Below are positions 50,480 through 60,408 of a stretch of 64,000 bases of DNA, one piece after another; the stretch's first letter is position 1, and every line of letters starts with the position of its first letter. The notes beneath the pieces were generated by a model. That model did not search any database. It saw nothing but the letters and a program-made list of their open reading frames with translations, and was not told the DNA's origin. The translations under genes were made by a program, and so were the position numbers. This DNA is from a virus: IMG/VR virus record IMGVR_UViG_3300044644_000679, positions 31,492-95,491 of that record, one strand, 5' to 3'.

Positions 50480-51120
50480 TGGCTGAACCAGAACTATTGA
50501 AAGATTTTCATGACTATGGAGCTAATATTGCCACAAGGGAAATATTCCTTCACAATCATTATCACGCTGAAGATAACCAAAACCCCGGCGTTGAATATAG
50601 GATGTCTAATACCTTTATTAAAAACTTAAGGGCATTAGATATGAGAAGTAATGCTAACATTACTATACATTGCCACAGTATTGGCGGTGAGTGGACAGAT
50701 GGCATGGCTATTTATGATGCTATACAGATGTGTAGATCATATGTGACAATTATCATTTATGGTCAGGCTGAGTCTATGAGTAGTATTTTTATGCAAGCGG
50801 CAGATTATCGCTATATGACTCCAAATGCCCACTTTATGTCTCATTATGGCTCAACTCTTATTGGTACAGATTATTTGAGTGCTATGAATCAAGCAGACTA
50901 CGAAAGAAAAACTGCGGATACAATGTTTAATATTTATGCTGGAAGATGTGTCGAGGGCAAGTTCTTCTATGAAAAATTTGGAAAGAAGCCAAGCGTGAAA
51001 CAAGTTCGCCAATATCTAATTAGGAAACTGAAATCTGGAGATTGGTATCTTAGTGCAGAGGAAGCTGTTTATTACGGTTTCGCTGATTCTATATTACGAA
51101 ACTGGCATTTCACAGAATGA
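50476..51120 (+). CDS. ClpP-like prohead protease
   Basis: 214 aa. ClpP/crotonase fold with catalytic Ser100 in YGQAESMSSIFM and His123 in HFMSHYGST, and the IHCHSIGGEWTDGMAIYDAI helix typical of S14 head-maturation proteases. Would cleave scaffold or capsid N-termini during head maturation. ATGATG start behind GGGAGG; ATGA with TerL. Confidence 0.9.
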   Translation: MMAEPELLKDFHDYGANIATREIFLHNHYHAEDNQNPGVEYRMSNTFIKNLRALDMRSNANITIHCHSIGGEWTDGMAIYDAIQMCRSYVTIIIYGQAESMSSIFMQAADYRYMTPNAHFMSHYGSTLIGTDYLSAMNQADYERKTADTMFNIYAGRCVEGKFFYEKFGKKPSVKQVRQYLIRKLKSGDWYLSAEEAVYYGFADSILRNWHFTE

Positions 51121-53105
51121 AAAAAGATAACCTCAAAATAATAGATGAGGCTTGGCTAGGTTTAGATGTCATTGAAGCTGACATTTTTAATCCTATGTCT
51201 ATTCTCAATCCATCAGATGATGATTTTCATCTCAAGCTTTCTTGGCTAATGAGTAGATCCGAGTATTTGCCATTCTTATGCCACCAGATATTGAATATAC
51301 AACTTCTGCCATCTCAGTCTCTTATTATCAACGAACTTTGGAATAGAAAGTTCCCAATGCTTGTTGGCAGTCGAGGTCTTGGTAAATCATTCCAGTTGTC
51401 GTTATATTCTATATTGAGGGCAATGTTAATGCCCAAGCGAAAGATTGTTATAGTTGGTGCTGCATTTAGACAATCCAAGGTTTTGTTTGAATACATGGAA
51501 ACTATATGGCGTAATGCTCCCATGTTAAGAGATATGTGCGATGGGAATAGCGGCCCAACGCGAGATGTTGATAGATGTACAATGAGAATTAATGAAAGCG
51601 TTATAACATGTTTACCACTAGGTGACGGTCAAAAGATTAGAGGTCAACGTGCTAATGATATTATTGCAGACGAGTTTGCTTCTATTCCTAGGGATATATT
51701 TGAAAATGTAGTCGCGGGCTTTGCTGCTGTTAGTGCTGATCCTGTGCAAAATGTTAAGAGAATATCCGCAAAAAAGAAGGCGGCAGAGCTTGGAATAGAA
51801 ATAGAAACTGAAGAAGAGAATACAGAGATAAAAGATAATCAAATTATTCTTTCTGGTACTGCTTATTATGATTTTAATCATTTTGCTACATATTGGAAAA
51901 AGTGGAAGGCTATTATAAAAAGCCGTGGTAATAGAGCTAAACTGACTGAAGTATTTGGTGGAGAACAACCCCCAGATACTTTTGATTGGCGTCAATATTC
52001 TATAATAAGAATGCCATACGAACTATTGCCAGTGGGTTTCATGGACGCTGATCAAGTAGCAAGGTCTAAGGCTACAGTACACGCTGGTATATATCAGATG
52101 GAATACGGGGCTTGCTTTACTAGAGACAGTCAGGGGTTCTTCAAAAGATCATTAATAGAGTCGTGTGTTGTTGGTAGTAATGATAACCCTGTCATGGACT
52201 CTAGAGGTGACATTATAAAGTTTGAAGCTTGTCTAATTGGCGATACAAATAAAAGATATGTTTTTGGCGTTGACCCCGCATCTGAAGTAGACAATTTTAG
52301 TATTGTAGTTCTAGAAATTAGTGGAGATCATAGAAAAATAGTTCATTGCTGGACCACAACGAGGCAAGAACACAAAGAAAAAGTGAAGAAGGGATATGCT
52401 AAAGAGTCAGATTTCTATGCATATTGTGCGAGAAAAATTAGAGATTTGATGAGACTCTTCCCATGTGTTCATATTGCTATGGATGCTCAAGGTGGCGGTG
52501 TTGCAATTATGGAATCACTACACGATAAAGATAAAATTAAAGATGATGAAATGCCTATCTGGCCTACAATTGATGACGATAAACCCAAAGATACAGACGG
52601 AGAAAGAGGGTTGCACATATTAGAAATGTGTCAATTTGCCAGATATGATTGGTTAGCAGAAGCTAATCACGGTATGAGAAAAGATTTTGAAGATAAGGTT
52701 CTGTTATTTCCATTCTTTGACTCTATAACACTTGGATTGTCAAATTCTGAAGATGGTTTAAAAAGCAGAATGTTTGACACTTTAGAAGAGTGCGTCATGG
52801 ATATAGAAGAACTTAAGGATGAATTATCTATGATCCAGATGACCCAAACATCTAATGGTAGAGACAGGTGGGACACTCCAGAGGTTATAGTTGGAACTGG
52901 TAGAAAAAGTAAAATGAGAAAAGATAGATATTCTGCACTCTTAATGGCTAATATGGCTGGTAGAATAATACACAGGACTCCAACCCCAGAAACCTATCAG
53001 TTTTATGGCGGTTTTGCTACTGGTGGTCATGTTCCAGCAAAAGAAGACGAAAAGCTATATATTGGCCCCAGTTGGTTCTCTGATAACATGAAAGATGTGT
53101 ATTAA
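51117..53105 (+). CDS. terL: Terminase large subunit
   Basis: 662 aa. ATPase: Walker A GSRGLGKS (84-91), Walker B NDIIADEF (Asp185-Glu186), and coupling motif SGTAYYD. Nuclease: FGVDPASEVDNFSIVVLE and HIAMDAQGGGVA supply the RNase H-like acidic residues. It is the packaging motor and cuts the concatemer. Start ATGA after the protease gene. Confidence 0.96.
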   Translation: MKKDNLKIIDEAWLGLDVIEADIFNPMSILNPSDDDFHLKLSWLMSRSEYLPFLCHQILNIQLLPSQSLIINELWNRKFPMLVGSRGLGKSFQLSLYSILRAMLMPKRKIVIVGAAFRQSKVLFEYMETIWRNAPMLRDMCDGNSGPTRDVDRCTMRINESVITCLPLGDGQKIRGQRANDIIADEFASIPRDIFENVVAGFAAVSADPVQNVKRISAKKKAAELGIEIETEEENTEIKDNQIILSGTAYYDFNHFATYWKKWKAIIKSRGNRAKLTEVFGGEQPPDTFDWRQYSIIRMPYELLPVGFMDADQVARSKATVHAGIYQMEYGACFTRDSQGFFKRSLIESCVVGSNDNPVMDSRGDIIKFEACLIGDTNKRYVFGVDPASEVDNFSIVVLEISGDHRKIVHCWTTTRQEHKEKVKKGYAKESDFYAYCARKIRDLMRLFPCVHIAMDAQGGGVAIMESLHDKDKIKDDEMPIWPTIDDDKPKDTDGERGLHILEMCQFARYDWLAEANHGMRKDFEDKVLLFPFFDSITLGLSNSEDGLKSRMFDTLEECVMDIEELKDELSMIQMTQTSNGRDRWDTPEVIVGTGRKSKMRKDRYSALLMANMAGRIIHRTPTPETYQFYGGFATGGHVPAKEDEKLYIGPSWFSDNMKDVY

Positions 53106-53144
53106 AAAGTAGCATTCCGATTACATTCCAATTAAGGAAAAATT

Positions 53145-55238
53145 ATGAGTGAAGAAGACATGATAACTTGGTCAGATGACAATTTTTCTAGCAAATCTAA
53201 TGCTATGGAGAGGTTGTCCGACAATATCAACTCTTATTCTGGCTTAAATAAATCTACTGGTAGCGATGCTTATAGAACCTTTATAGACATTGAGCCAAAT
53301 AGGTCAGTAAGACCCGGTTTTAATAAACTTGATTATTACGCATTTAGACAAACCGAGTCTGTACCCACTCAACAACGACGCATTATTAAGATGTGTATGG
53401 ACGCTTACGATAAAGTTGGCATTATACGAAATATTATTGACTTGATGGGTGACTTTGGCAGTCAGGGTATAAGCATTGTACACCCTAATAAAACAGTTGA
53501 AAAATTTTACCAGCAATGGTTTAAGAGTGTAAATGGGAAAGAAAGATCAGAAAGATTCTTAAATAATCTTTATAAAACTGGCAATGTGATTATGTATCGC
53601 AGTTATGCCAATGTGACTCCAGAGCTTGAAAAGTACATGAAGTCTCTAGCAAAGGATATTAAGGTTGAAACTCCAAACATTAAGCAGAATCAGATTCCTT
53701 GGAGATATAACTTCTTTAGTCCTCTTAGTGTAGAGTTAAAAGATGGTAAGTTAGCACTGTTCATGGGTATCTCAAATTATACCTTGAGTGCTGGAACATT
53801 CTTAGATACTTTTCAGTCAGGCTCACTTCCCAACGATGTTCTTGATAGCTTGCCAACTGATATTAAGAAGGCATTGCTAAACAAAGAAAAAAGAATCCCA
53901 CTTGATTCAGAAAGACTTTGCGTTTTTCACTATAAGAAAGATGATTGGCAGATGTGGGCAAATCCCATGATCTATGCTATCTTAGATGATATTATTATGT
54001 TAGAAAAAATGAGATTAGCAGATATGTCCGCTTTGGATGGTGCTATTTCTAATATTCGTTTATGGACACTTGGCAATCTTGAACATAAAATTTTACCAAA
54101 CAAAACAGCTATTAACAAGTTGCGAGATATTCTAGCCAGTAATGTTGGTGGCGGCACGATGGAACTAGTTTGGGGGCCAGAACTATCCTTCAAAGAATCT
54201 AGCAGCGAAGTATACAAATTCCTTGGTTCTGAAAAATATACTTCGGTACTCAATAGTATATATGCTGGGTTGGGTGTTCCTCCAACATTAACTGGTATGG
54301 CTACTGGCGGTGGCGGCTTTACTAATAACTTCATTTCGCTCAAAACTCTAGTAGAAAGACTTCAGTATGGTAGAGATCAGTTAACTAGATTTTGGGAAAA
54401 AGAAATTGAAATGGTTAGACAGGCTATGGGTTTTAGATACAAAGCCTATATTCAGTTTGATCAAATGACCTTATCTGATGAAGCCGCAGAGAAAGCTCTT
54501 CTATTACAACTTGTGGATAGAGATATTATAAGTCAAGAAACTGTTCTTGAAAGATTTAAGGAGATTCCTCAGATCGAAAAGATTAGACTACAAAGAGAAT
54601 TTGATGAGAGGCAGGGCGAAGATACTCCAGATAAAGCTGGACCATTCCATAACGCTAATCATAAAATGGATTTGGAAAAGATTGCCTTACAGTCAGGAAA
54701 AGTAAATCCACAAGACGTTGGTTTAAAAACAAGTGTACCAAAAGATATATTGATGCCAAAACCACCAGCACCCGGTGGTGGTCTTCCAAATGCCCCTAAA
54801 CCTAGTAATCCAAATGGGCGACCGCTTTTTAAGCAAGATACCGGACCAAGAAAACAAAGGGTGGCAACTCCAAAAAAGAAACCGGGAGTAGCTGAGTTTG
54901 TATATTGGGCAGAAGAAAGCTGGAAAGAAATTTCAGACGTTCTTACTAATGCATATTTAAATTCTAAGTCTAAGAAGAACTTAAGGCAGCTAACAAAGTC
55001 AGAAGTAAAAGAACTTGAAAAATTTAAAGTAGATGTTCTTACTAATCTAGACATTATGTCTGAGGTAAATGCTACTTCAATAAGAGATATACTTAGTGAA
55101 AATAGAAAAACTCCTACAGCGTTTGCCAGCGTTCTACAAGAAGAAAGCATTAATCCAGAGTCAATGAATATAGACAAATACAGAATGCGCGTTATAAGTT
55201 TATATATCCAATCACAATTAGCAGAAATGGAAGAATAA
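53145..55238 (+). CDS. Portal protein
   Basis: 697 aa. Follows TerL after 40 bases with AAGGAAAA. Central part (IIRNIIDLMGDFGSQGISIV, then FFSPLSVELKDGKLALFMGI and GLGVPPTLTGMATGGGGFTN) has the SPP1/T4-like portal pattern, here long. The C-terminal 170 residues have a Pro/Gly-rich linker (MPKPPAPGGGLPNAPKPSNP) and a helical appendage. Forms the dodecameric DNA gate. Confidence 0.85.
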   Translation: MSEEDMITWSDDNFSSKSNAMERLSDNINSYSGLNKSTGSDAYRTFIDIEPNRSVRPGFNKLDYYAFRQTESVPTQQRRIIKMCMDAYDKVGIIRNIIDLMGDFGSQGISIVHPNKTVEKFYQQWFKSVNGKERSERFLNNLYKTGNVIMYRSYANVTPELEKYMKSLAKDIKVETPNIKQNQIPWRYNFFSPLSVELKDGKLALFMGISNYTLSAGTFLDTFQSGSLPNDVLDSLPTDIKKALLNKEKRIPLDSERLCVFHYKKDDWQMWANPMIYAILDDIIMLEKMRLADMSALDGAISNIRLWTLGNLEHKILPNKTAINKLRDILASNVGGGTMELVWGPELSFKESSSEVYKFLGSEKYTSVLNSIYAGLGVPPTLTGMATGGGGFTNNFISLKTLVERLQYGRDQLTRFWEKEIEMVRQAMGFRYKAYIQFDQMTLSDEAAEKALLLQLVDRDIISQETVLERFKEIPQIEKIRLQREFDERQGEDTPDKAGPFHNANHKMDLEKIALQSGKVNPQDVGLKTSVPKDILMPKPPAPGGGLPNAPKPSNPNGRPLFKQDTGPRKQRVATPKKKPGVAEFVYWAEESWKEISDVLTNAYLNSKSKKNLRQLTKSEVKELEKFKVDVLTNLDIMSEVNATSIRDILSENRKTPTAFASVLQEESINPESMNIDKYRMRVISLYIQSQLAEMEE

Positions 55239-55239
55239 A

Positions 55240-55635
55240 ATGGCAGCTGCAAAATATGATTTTGATGTTGAACAGGGTTCTTCTTATAACTTGACATTCA
55301 TTTATAAAAATAATGCAGGCACAGCAATTAATATTACTGATTGGTGCGCTAGGATTTTAATTACGACCAGTGATAATCAAACAATAACTTACACTTCTGG
55401 AAATTCTAATTCAGACTACCAAATGTCTATAGATGGAGTCAATGGTAAGATAACTCTTATGTTACCAGCTTCTACTACTAATAACTTTGCATTCAAAACA
55501 GCAAAATATGATTTTGAGTTAGAATCAAATGATATCTTCTATACTAACGGCGGTCGGTATACTACAAGAGTATTATTTGGCCTTATAACAATCATAAAAA
55601 GAAATAGCAAAAATTCTACCCAAATGGAGTGCTAA
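55240..55635 (+). CDS. Small virion protein (fibre/neck associated)
   Basis: 131 aa beginning MAAAKYDFDVEQGSSYNLTF, with FIYKNNAGTAINITDWCARI then beta strands. This opening is familiar from phage fibre- or tail-associated beta-sandwich proteins. One base separates it from portal, so same operon. Function inferred from family and place. Confidence 0.6.
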   Translation: MAAAKYDFDVEQGSSYNLTFIYKNNAGTAINITDWCARILITTSDNQTITYTSGNSNSDYQMSIDGVNGKITLMLPASTTNNFAFKTAKYDFELESNDIFYTNGGRYTTRVLFGLITIIKRNSKNSTQMEC

Positions 55636-58600
55636 ATGAGCAACTACACTATAGAAGTTACTGAAAATGTAGTTAATCTTGATGTTCTCAAAGATCATGA
55701 TATTATCATAGAGATAAAATCTTCTGATAACTTTATTACATTTGACACTCCCAGTGGCTACCCTATATTATTTACTAGCGGAATTCTTCCCGTCAGTAGA
55801 GTTGGTAGTGGATACTTAATTGAAAATTTAACTAGTGGCAACACTATAGTTAGAACATTTGGTAATCAATCAATAAGTGGAATCAAATTATTTAATGATA
55901 ATGTTATAATATCTGGCTATTTAGCAACTAGATCTGAAGCCTCAAATATTGGAGCTTCTCATTTTCCGGTATTTATATCTGATCCATCTACATTTGCCCG
56001 TAATATTCATACTAGAACACCTTCACAATTCAAATCAGACCTTGCTATAAATAATGTTCAAAACATTGCGTTAACTGGCGTAAATTTTTCTGCTGGTAGC
56101 GGCTTAATTGGTGGCGGTAATTTATCAGCTAATAGAAGCTTTGACATTGGACAGGGCGACGGTTTAGTTGTAAGTGCTGATAATATTGCTGTTGATTCTA
56201 CCGTTGTAAGAACAACTGGTGAACAAACTCTCTCTGGCGGTAAAACTTTCAGTGGAACTGGAATAAAAATAACAACTGGTGCAATAGGAATAAATCGTAA
56301 AGATATTATTTTAAAAGGTAATACAGGAACATTATTTAATAATACTATAACTATTACTCCAACAAATAATCTTTATACTGATAGAGTTTACTATCTTCCA
56401 GAGGCTGGTGTTGATGCAGACTTTGTTATGACCGCTGGAAGTCAAATCATTACTGGACAAAAAACTTTTACTAGTACAGTTATATTTAATAGTGGCACTT
56501 TTCAATCTCTTAAACTTGGTGGTATTGATGTTTCTGTTAGCGGCCATACTCATACCTCCTCAAGCATAACTGATTTCAATAGTAGTGTTAGTGGATTATT
56601 ACCAATAACATTATTAACCGCTGGTAGTGGTATTGGTATATCTGGCGTTGGTTCTAATTATACAATATCTACTACTGGAACATTTGGTTTAACTCAAACT
56701 CAAGTAGATTCTAGAGTAAATACTTTAACTAGTGGAATTTATGCTCCTCTCACTGGGGCTGTTTTTACTGGTATCATTAGTGGACCAAGTGGTAGTTTTA
56801 CATCTTTAAAAGTATCTAATGTCGATGTTTCTGTTAGTGGACATACTCACAATATAGCTGATATTACGTCACTTCAAACAACTCTTGACAATAAACAACC
56901 TTCTGGAAATTACGCACTTAGTTCTCACACTCATGCGTCTAGCAATATTACAGATTTCAATAGTAGTGTAAGTGGGCTAGTGAATGGCATATATGCCCCA
57001 TTAAGTAGTCCATCGTTCAGCGGAGTTCCATTAACTCCAACAGCAACTGCTGGAACTAATAGTACTCAAATTGCTAGTACAGCATTTGTTCGCACAGAAA
57101 TAAGTAATTTAGTGGCTTCTGCTCCAACTGCACTAGATACTCTCAACGAATTAGCAACTGCTTTAGGTAATGATGCTAATTTCTCTACCACCGTCACAAA
57201 TAATCTTGCTGGAAAAGCTAATCTAAGTGGTGCAACATTTACTGGAAGTATTAGTGGCCCCAGCGGAAACTTTACTTCACTAAAAGTTAACAATGTTGAT
57301 GTTAGTGCTAATGGTCATACTCACACTATATCTGATATTACTAACCTCCAAACCGCGCTTGATGGAAAGCAACCCTCTGGTAATTATGCAGCAAGTTCCC
57401 ACACTCATACTAGCTCTAATATAACAGATTTTAATTCTTCCGTTAGTGGTTTATTACCAGTTAAAAATATTCTTGCTGGTTATGATATTAATATTACTAA
57501 TAATAGCGGCGTTTATACCGTTGCTTCTACAAACTTAGTTCACGTTGACAGTCAACAGCCTCAAGGATTTGTCAATAGAACTGATAGTAGAATTAGTGTT
57601 AGTGGTAACATATTTAGAATAGAACCCACAGGAAGTTCATATAGTTATTACAATAAAGGCATCAAAGTTGTTAAAACTAGTGGTGATAGTTTAACTATAC
57701 CTAATCTTACTCAAATTAATTATATTCATTTTGATACTGTTAATAATCAAATATCAAATAAAACTACAAGCTTTGATTTTAGTAGTGATATTCCTATCGC
57801 ATATGTAGCTTGGAACAGTGGAGTTGGTCCTAGTGGACAAATGACTTTTTTTGCTGAAGAACGTCACGGTATTGTGATGGATACTAGCACTCACAAGTGG
57901 ATTCATAATACTTTTGGCTCACAATATGTTGGCGGTTTGAGCATTGGTAATTACTCTACTAGCGGAAATGGAAATAGCAATAGCGATGCTACAATAGCGA
58001 TTGGTAATGGTACTCTTTATCAAGAAGATATTGAGATAAATATTACTAATAGTCCTAGCACTGATCCGTTCTGTCAAGAGTTAAGTCCGATTGCTCAAAT
58101 TCCAGTTTATTATCACCAAGGAAACACTGGTCAGTGGGTTAAGAATACCGCCACAAATTATCCAGTAAAGTATGGAGTTAATGGTCCACAGTATAACTTA
58201 TTAAGCGGTGGAACTTGGACAACTCCAGATGTTAGTCCCGGTGGAGCAACAAGATATTTCGCAGTATGGATTCTTGCAACTAATCAGATTGATGATCCTA
58301 TAATTAGTATTATGGGTCAGAGAGTAGACAGCAATCCCGGCTCTGCTGAAAGTAATAACTCTTGGAGTGATGTTAATCTTACTAATCTTCCATTAAGCGA
58401 AGTTAAACCTCTTTATCGACTAATATTTGCTGGTGATAGTGATTTTACTAACACTCCAAAATGCTATTTATATAGTATTCTTGATATACGAGTATCTGTG
58501 ATTAGTACTATTGCTGGAGTTTCTCAGAATGATCACGGCAGCTTATTCGGATTAGGTGATGATGATCACTCTCAATATTTACATGTTGATAATGCACGAA

Positions 58601-60405
58601 CGGTTAATGCAATTCATAACTTCGTTAATGGATTAACCGTTAATGGTACTAGTGTAAGCGTTAGCGGCCATACTCATACATCATCAAATATTACTGATTT
58701 CAATAGTAGCGTAAGTGGACTACTACCGGTAGGGACTGCTAATTATTTAAGCAAGTTTGGAACTGGTGGTAGCGGACTAGGTAATAGTTTAATTTATGAT
58801 AATGGTACTAATGTTGGTATTGGAACAAGTGTACCACAAGCGGGATACAAATTAGATGTTAATGGATCAGCAGTAATAAGAGGTAGTATTCTCACTAATG
58901 CTACAATTACAGAGTTTGGAAATTCTAGGTATCAGTTACATAGCGGAGCATCAACTAATCAAGTATCTTATGTTTGTAATGGAGGCGGAAGATTTGGTGT
59001 TGGTTTTACCGCACCTAGCGGTTTAGTAGCAATTAGTGGTGGAGTATCTATAGGATCAGCATATAATGTAACTTCTCCAACTAATGGTTTGATTGTAGAG
59101 GGAAACGTTGGTATTGGAACCACCACTCCAAGCGGAGCTTTGCATGTTGTTGGAGATACTTATATTGATAATAGTGCTAAACTCTATATTGTAGGAAGCG
59201 GAACATCAAAAACTAGAAATTTTATTTGGAGTGGTACTAACGGTAATCTAGAAATTAATGCTAATGGTCCTAGTGTAGTATTTTCTCCAGATGGTGGCTA
59301 TGTTGATCTTGGAAGAACGGTATCTCAATATATTAATATAGGACATGGATATCTTAATGCGGGAGCAAATAATCAGCATGTAAGATTCACTCCCGGCGGC
59401 GTTGAACTAATGAGGATGACTAATTCTGGTACTATTGGTATTGGAACAACAAGCCCACTTGGCACATGCAGATTAACTATTGCTGGTTCTGGATCAACAA
59501 GTGCTAGTTCAGCACTTAATGTGGTCAATAGTGGAAACAGCCCATTATTATTTGTTAGAAACGATGGTAATGTTGGTATAGGTAATAATAATCCATCCTA
59601 TCGCTTAGATGTTACTGGTAGCGGTAGATTTATAGGAACTGGATCTTCTTTAATTTTGAATGCCGATGGAAATGTCGCTGGATCTCCATCAATAGAAGCC
59701 ACAAGCACATATTCAGATATAAACATTAAGGTTGGTGGTCAAAATATTTTTAGAGGTTTAGATGGCTGGACAGGAACATGGGCTGACTCTGTTGCAACCA
59801 CATATTTTCAAGTTGGTCGAGCCGCTGGTAATACAATATTTACATCTTTAGTGGGAAATAACTTTAATAGATTAGCATTTGCTTCATCAAAAACACTATT
59901 TACTAATTCTACATCTAGCATAGCAATACCATCTGGCTACTTCAATATAGTTAGAAATTCTAATAGTTTGTTCAATGTGATGGATGATGGTAAAGTTGGC
60001 ATTGGAACTCAAACTCCAAGTGCTCAACTACACGTTATAGGTAGTGGAGTAATTAGTAGTGGATTAATTGTCAATGGTAATCTTACTTTTGATAGTTTCA
60101 CAGAAAGCGTTGTGGCTATTGGAAATAGTAGCACATCTCAAACAATAAGCTTAACTAGTGGAACTGTTCAAACATGCACACTAACTGGTAATTGTACATT
60201 TACCATGCCAACAGCAACTGCTGGCAAGAGTTTTAGTTTGTTTCTTAATAGTGGCTCTGGAAATTATACTGCCACTTTTACTGGAGTAAGATGGGCCGAT
60301 AGTGCCATTCCAACAGCAACAATTACCGCTAGTAAAGTTGATATATATAGTTTTATTAGTGATGGAACCTATTGGTACGGCAGCTTCTCTCAAAACTATG
60401 GGTGA
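55636..60405 (+). CDS. Giant tail fibre/adhesin protein
   Basis: 1589 aa. The N-terminal part attaches; the shaft has repeated modules: SGHTHTSSNITDFNSSVSGL and variants at least six times between residues about 300 and 1030, each with a His-x-His pair; SGPSGNFTSLKVNNVDVS units; and five NVGIGTTTPSGALHV-type repeats from about residue 1060 on. A middle domain (WIHNTFGSQYVGGLSIG and on, residues ~750-970) may carry receptor binding. The end is beta-rich (GDSVDSAIPT-like). HxH pairs bind iron in T4 gp37-type trimeric shafts. Ser/Thr/Asn/Gly-rich. Confidence 0.88.
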   Translation: MSNYTIEVTENVVNLDVLKDHDIIIEIKSSDNFITFDTPSGYPILFTSGILPVSRVGSGYLIENLTSGNTIVRTFGNQSISGIKLFNDNVIISGYLATRSEASNIGASHFPVFISDPSTFARNIHTRTPSQFKSDLAINNVQNIALTGVNFSAGSGLIGGGNLSANRSFDIGQGDGLVVSADNIAVDSTVVRTTGEQTLSGGKTFSGTGIKITTGAIGINRKDIILKGNTGTLFNNTITITPTNNLYTDRVYYLPEAGVDADFVMTAGSQIITGQKTFTSTVIFNSGTFQSLKLGGIDVSVSGHTHTSSSITDFNSSVSGLLPITLLTAGSGIGISGVGSNYTISTTGTFGLTQTQVDSRVNTLTSGIYAPLTGAVFTGIISGPSGSFTSLKVSNVDVSVSGHTHNIADITSLQTTLDNKQPSGNYALSSHTHASSNITDFNSSVSGLVNGIYAPLSSPSFSGVPLTPTATAGTNSTQIASTAFVRTEISNLVASAPTALDTLNELATALGNDANFSTTVTNNLAGKANLSGATFTGSISGPSGNFTSLKVNNVDVSANGHTHTISDITNLQTALDGKQPSGNYAASSHTHTSSNITDFNSSVSGLLPVKNILAGYDINITNNSGVYTVASTNLVHVDSQQPQGFVNRTDSRISVSGNIFRIEPTGSSYSYYNKGIKVVKTSGDSLTIPNLTQINYIHFDTVNNQISNKTTSFDFSSDIPIAYVAWNSGVGPSGQMTFFAEERHGIVMDTSTHKWIHNTFGSQYVGGLSIGNYSTSGNGNSNSDATIAIGNGTLYQEDIEINITNSPSTDPFCQELSPIAQIPVYYHQGNTGQWVKNTATNYPVKYGVNGPQYNLLSGGTWTTPDVSPGGATRYFAVWILATNQIDDPIISIMGQRVDSNPGSAESNNSWSDVNLTNLPLSEVKPLYRLIFAGDSDFTNTPKCYLYSILDIRVSVISTIAGVSQNDHGSLFGLGDDDHSQYLHVDNARTVNAIHNFVNGLTVNGTSVSVSGHTHTSSNITDFNSSVSGLLPVGTANYLSKFGTGGSGLGNSLIYDNGTNVGIGTSVPQAGYKLDVNGSAVIRGSILTNATITEFGNSRYQLHSGASTNQVSYVCNGGGRFGVGFTAPSGLVAISGGVSIGSAYNVTSPTNGLIVEGNVGIGTTTPSGALHVVGDTYIDNSAKLYIVGSGTSKTRNFIWSGTNGNLEINANGPSVVFSPDGGYVDLGRTVSQYINIGHGYLNAGANNQHVRFTPGGVELMRMTNSGTIGIGTTSPLGTCRLTIAGSGSTSASSALNVVNSGNSPLLFVRNDGNVGIGNNNPSYRLDVTGSGRFIGTGSSLILNADGNVAGSPSIEATSTYSDINIKVGGQNIFRGLDGWTGTWADSVATTYFQVGRAAGNTIFTSLVGNNFNRLAFASSKTLFTNSTSSIAIPSGYFNIVRNSNSLFNVMDDGKVGIGTQTPSAQLHVIGSGVISSGLIVNGNLTFDSFTESVVAIGNSSTSQTISLTSGTVQTCTLTGNCTFTMPTATAGKSFSLFLNSGSGNYTATFTGVRWADSAIPTATITASKVDIYSFISDGTYWYGSFSQNYG

Positions 60406-60408
60406 TAA

